NCBI GenBank assembly: GCA_013396655.1
Contig: WBMV01005154.1
Coordinates: 64,136 to 128,135, forward strand
Source: Campylorhamphus procurvoides
Lineage: Eukaryota; Chordata; Aves; Passeriformes; Dendrocolaptidae
Direction of reading: 5' to 3'
DNA: 64,000 nt
A program made the position numbers and the translations under genes. Positions 63,301-64,000 of this stretch are shown piece after piece. The notes below the pieces were generated by a model. It had not been told where the DNA came from. It searched no databases and worked only from the letters and a program-made list of their open reading frames with translations. Position 1 is the stretch's first letter, and each line of letters opens with the position of its first letter.

Positions 63301-64000
63301 AGCTATATGCCATAACTTCCTTTATATTAGCTACATTTAAAATGGTTCTCTATAGGAAAAAAATACTCTAGAACCACAGACATTTCAGAGAATATCTGAA
63401 TGGTGTGTACATTATATGACATTCAATGACATTATCTTTTCAATGTTTGATATGTTCTGAATAATTGCTAAAGCTATGAATTCAATGAAGGGCAGATCTA
63501 ATGAAGACCCTAGTAATACAGGCTTAGATGCAGTAATTTGCAAATCTTAGCTAATAAAATTCGGATTGCCTGCTAACAGCCAAAATGTGTTTTATACTAA
63601 GATTTCGTGGAAGAAAATAGTCATGAAATAGGTTGTAGGTCTCCATTCTCATAGTTAAGCAATTTTCCCATTAGGTGACAAAGTCACATTCCTTATATGC
63701 ATGCCTTGGAGAAGAACTCGAGGATCATAGAGAACTCATTGGAATGACACTTAGCAAATTTTGACAACAAATACTTTAAAAGCTTGTAGGGGATTTTCTA
63801 GATCACAATTTCCACCATAAAACCTTAAGCTCAATCAAATCCTTTCACTTGGATCCAGCCCTGTGGATATCAAAATATCACATATCAAAATATAATAAAT
63901 AGAAAAAAATGAAGACATTGGCTTCACAGCAAAGATAGTACTACTGGTATTATTTTAAGGTCTTTTACAGAGGGTCACTTACAACAAAGCATGGTAGATG
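57366..64000. other. unique non-coding sequence
   Basis: AT-rich to the end of the window. A short degenerate (TA/TG)n tract lies at about 57855-57893. Frames of 60-72 codons (57737-57955, 59403-59594, 59569-59784, 61940-62155 and others) show no domains, splice context or codon bias. No LTR, CR1 or SINE was recognised in these 6.6 kb, an unusually repeat-free stretch relative to the rest. Confidence 0.5.

Noticed and set aside
1..64000. CRISPR array, operon, phage or plasmid features
   Set aside because: No spaced direct repeats, dense coding or bacterial signals; the repeat content is vertebrate (avian).

Overview
The window reads as AT-rich, gene-poor nuclear DNA of a bird, most likely a passerine. 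The basis is the repeat content. There are many 5'-truncated CR1 LINE fragments with the bird-type 3' end (runs of ATTCTATG or its complement). There are several endogenous-retrovirus long terminal repeats (LTRs) of kinds common in birds. There is also one tRNA-Ile-derived SINE fused to a CR1-like tail (31434-31570), a combination I know from songbirds (TguSINE1 type). Nothing bacterial, plasmid-like or phage-like is present, and there is no CRISPR array. No complete protein gene can be supported. The open frames I examined are short, lie inside repeats or low-complexity tracts, or occur at the chance level expected in AT-rich DNA.

Layout. 0-13 kb: an LTR 3' end (318-554), CR1 pieces, a well-preserved solo LTR (2132-2682), a minus-strand LTR (5858-6294), a CR1 copy with an internal deletion (9890-10612), and a ~1 kb minus-strand solo LTR with near-perfect inverted ends and a likely 5-bp target duplication (11423-12419). 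13-28 kb: mostly unique non-coding DNA with one CR1, a pyrimidine tract (18068-18212), a G-quadruplex-type C-run (22390-22419) and stretches that look like conserved non-coding elements. 28-32 kb: a cluster of CR1, two LTRs, one possible coding exon (29516-29746) running directly into an LTR, and the SINE. 32-43 kb: unique DNA with microsatellites, including a 40-bp perfect AT palindrome and opposing GGAA/TTCC arrays. 43-58 kb: LTRs and CR1s, including a CR1 nested inside an LTR with a short target duplication. 58-64 kb: unique DNA with nothing recognisable.

No genes act together here. The most useful points for follow-up are the candidate exon interrupted by an LTR, the LTR-borne CTCF-like motif with a second same-orientation copy 26 kb away, the SINE as a lineage marker, and the putative conserved non-coding blocks. 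I found no undescribed biological system. Repeat family assignments are from recognition of sequence, not a database search, and most repeat edges are approximate.
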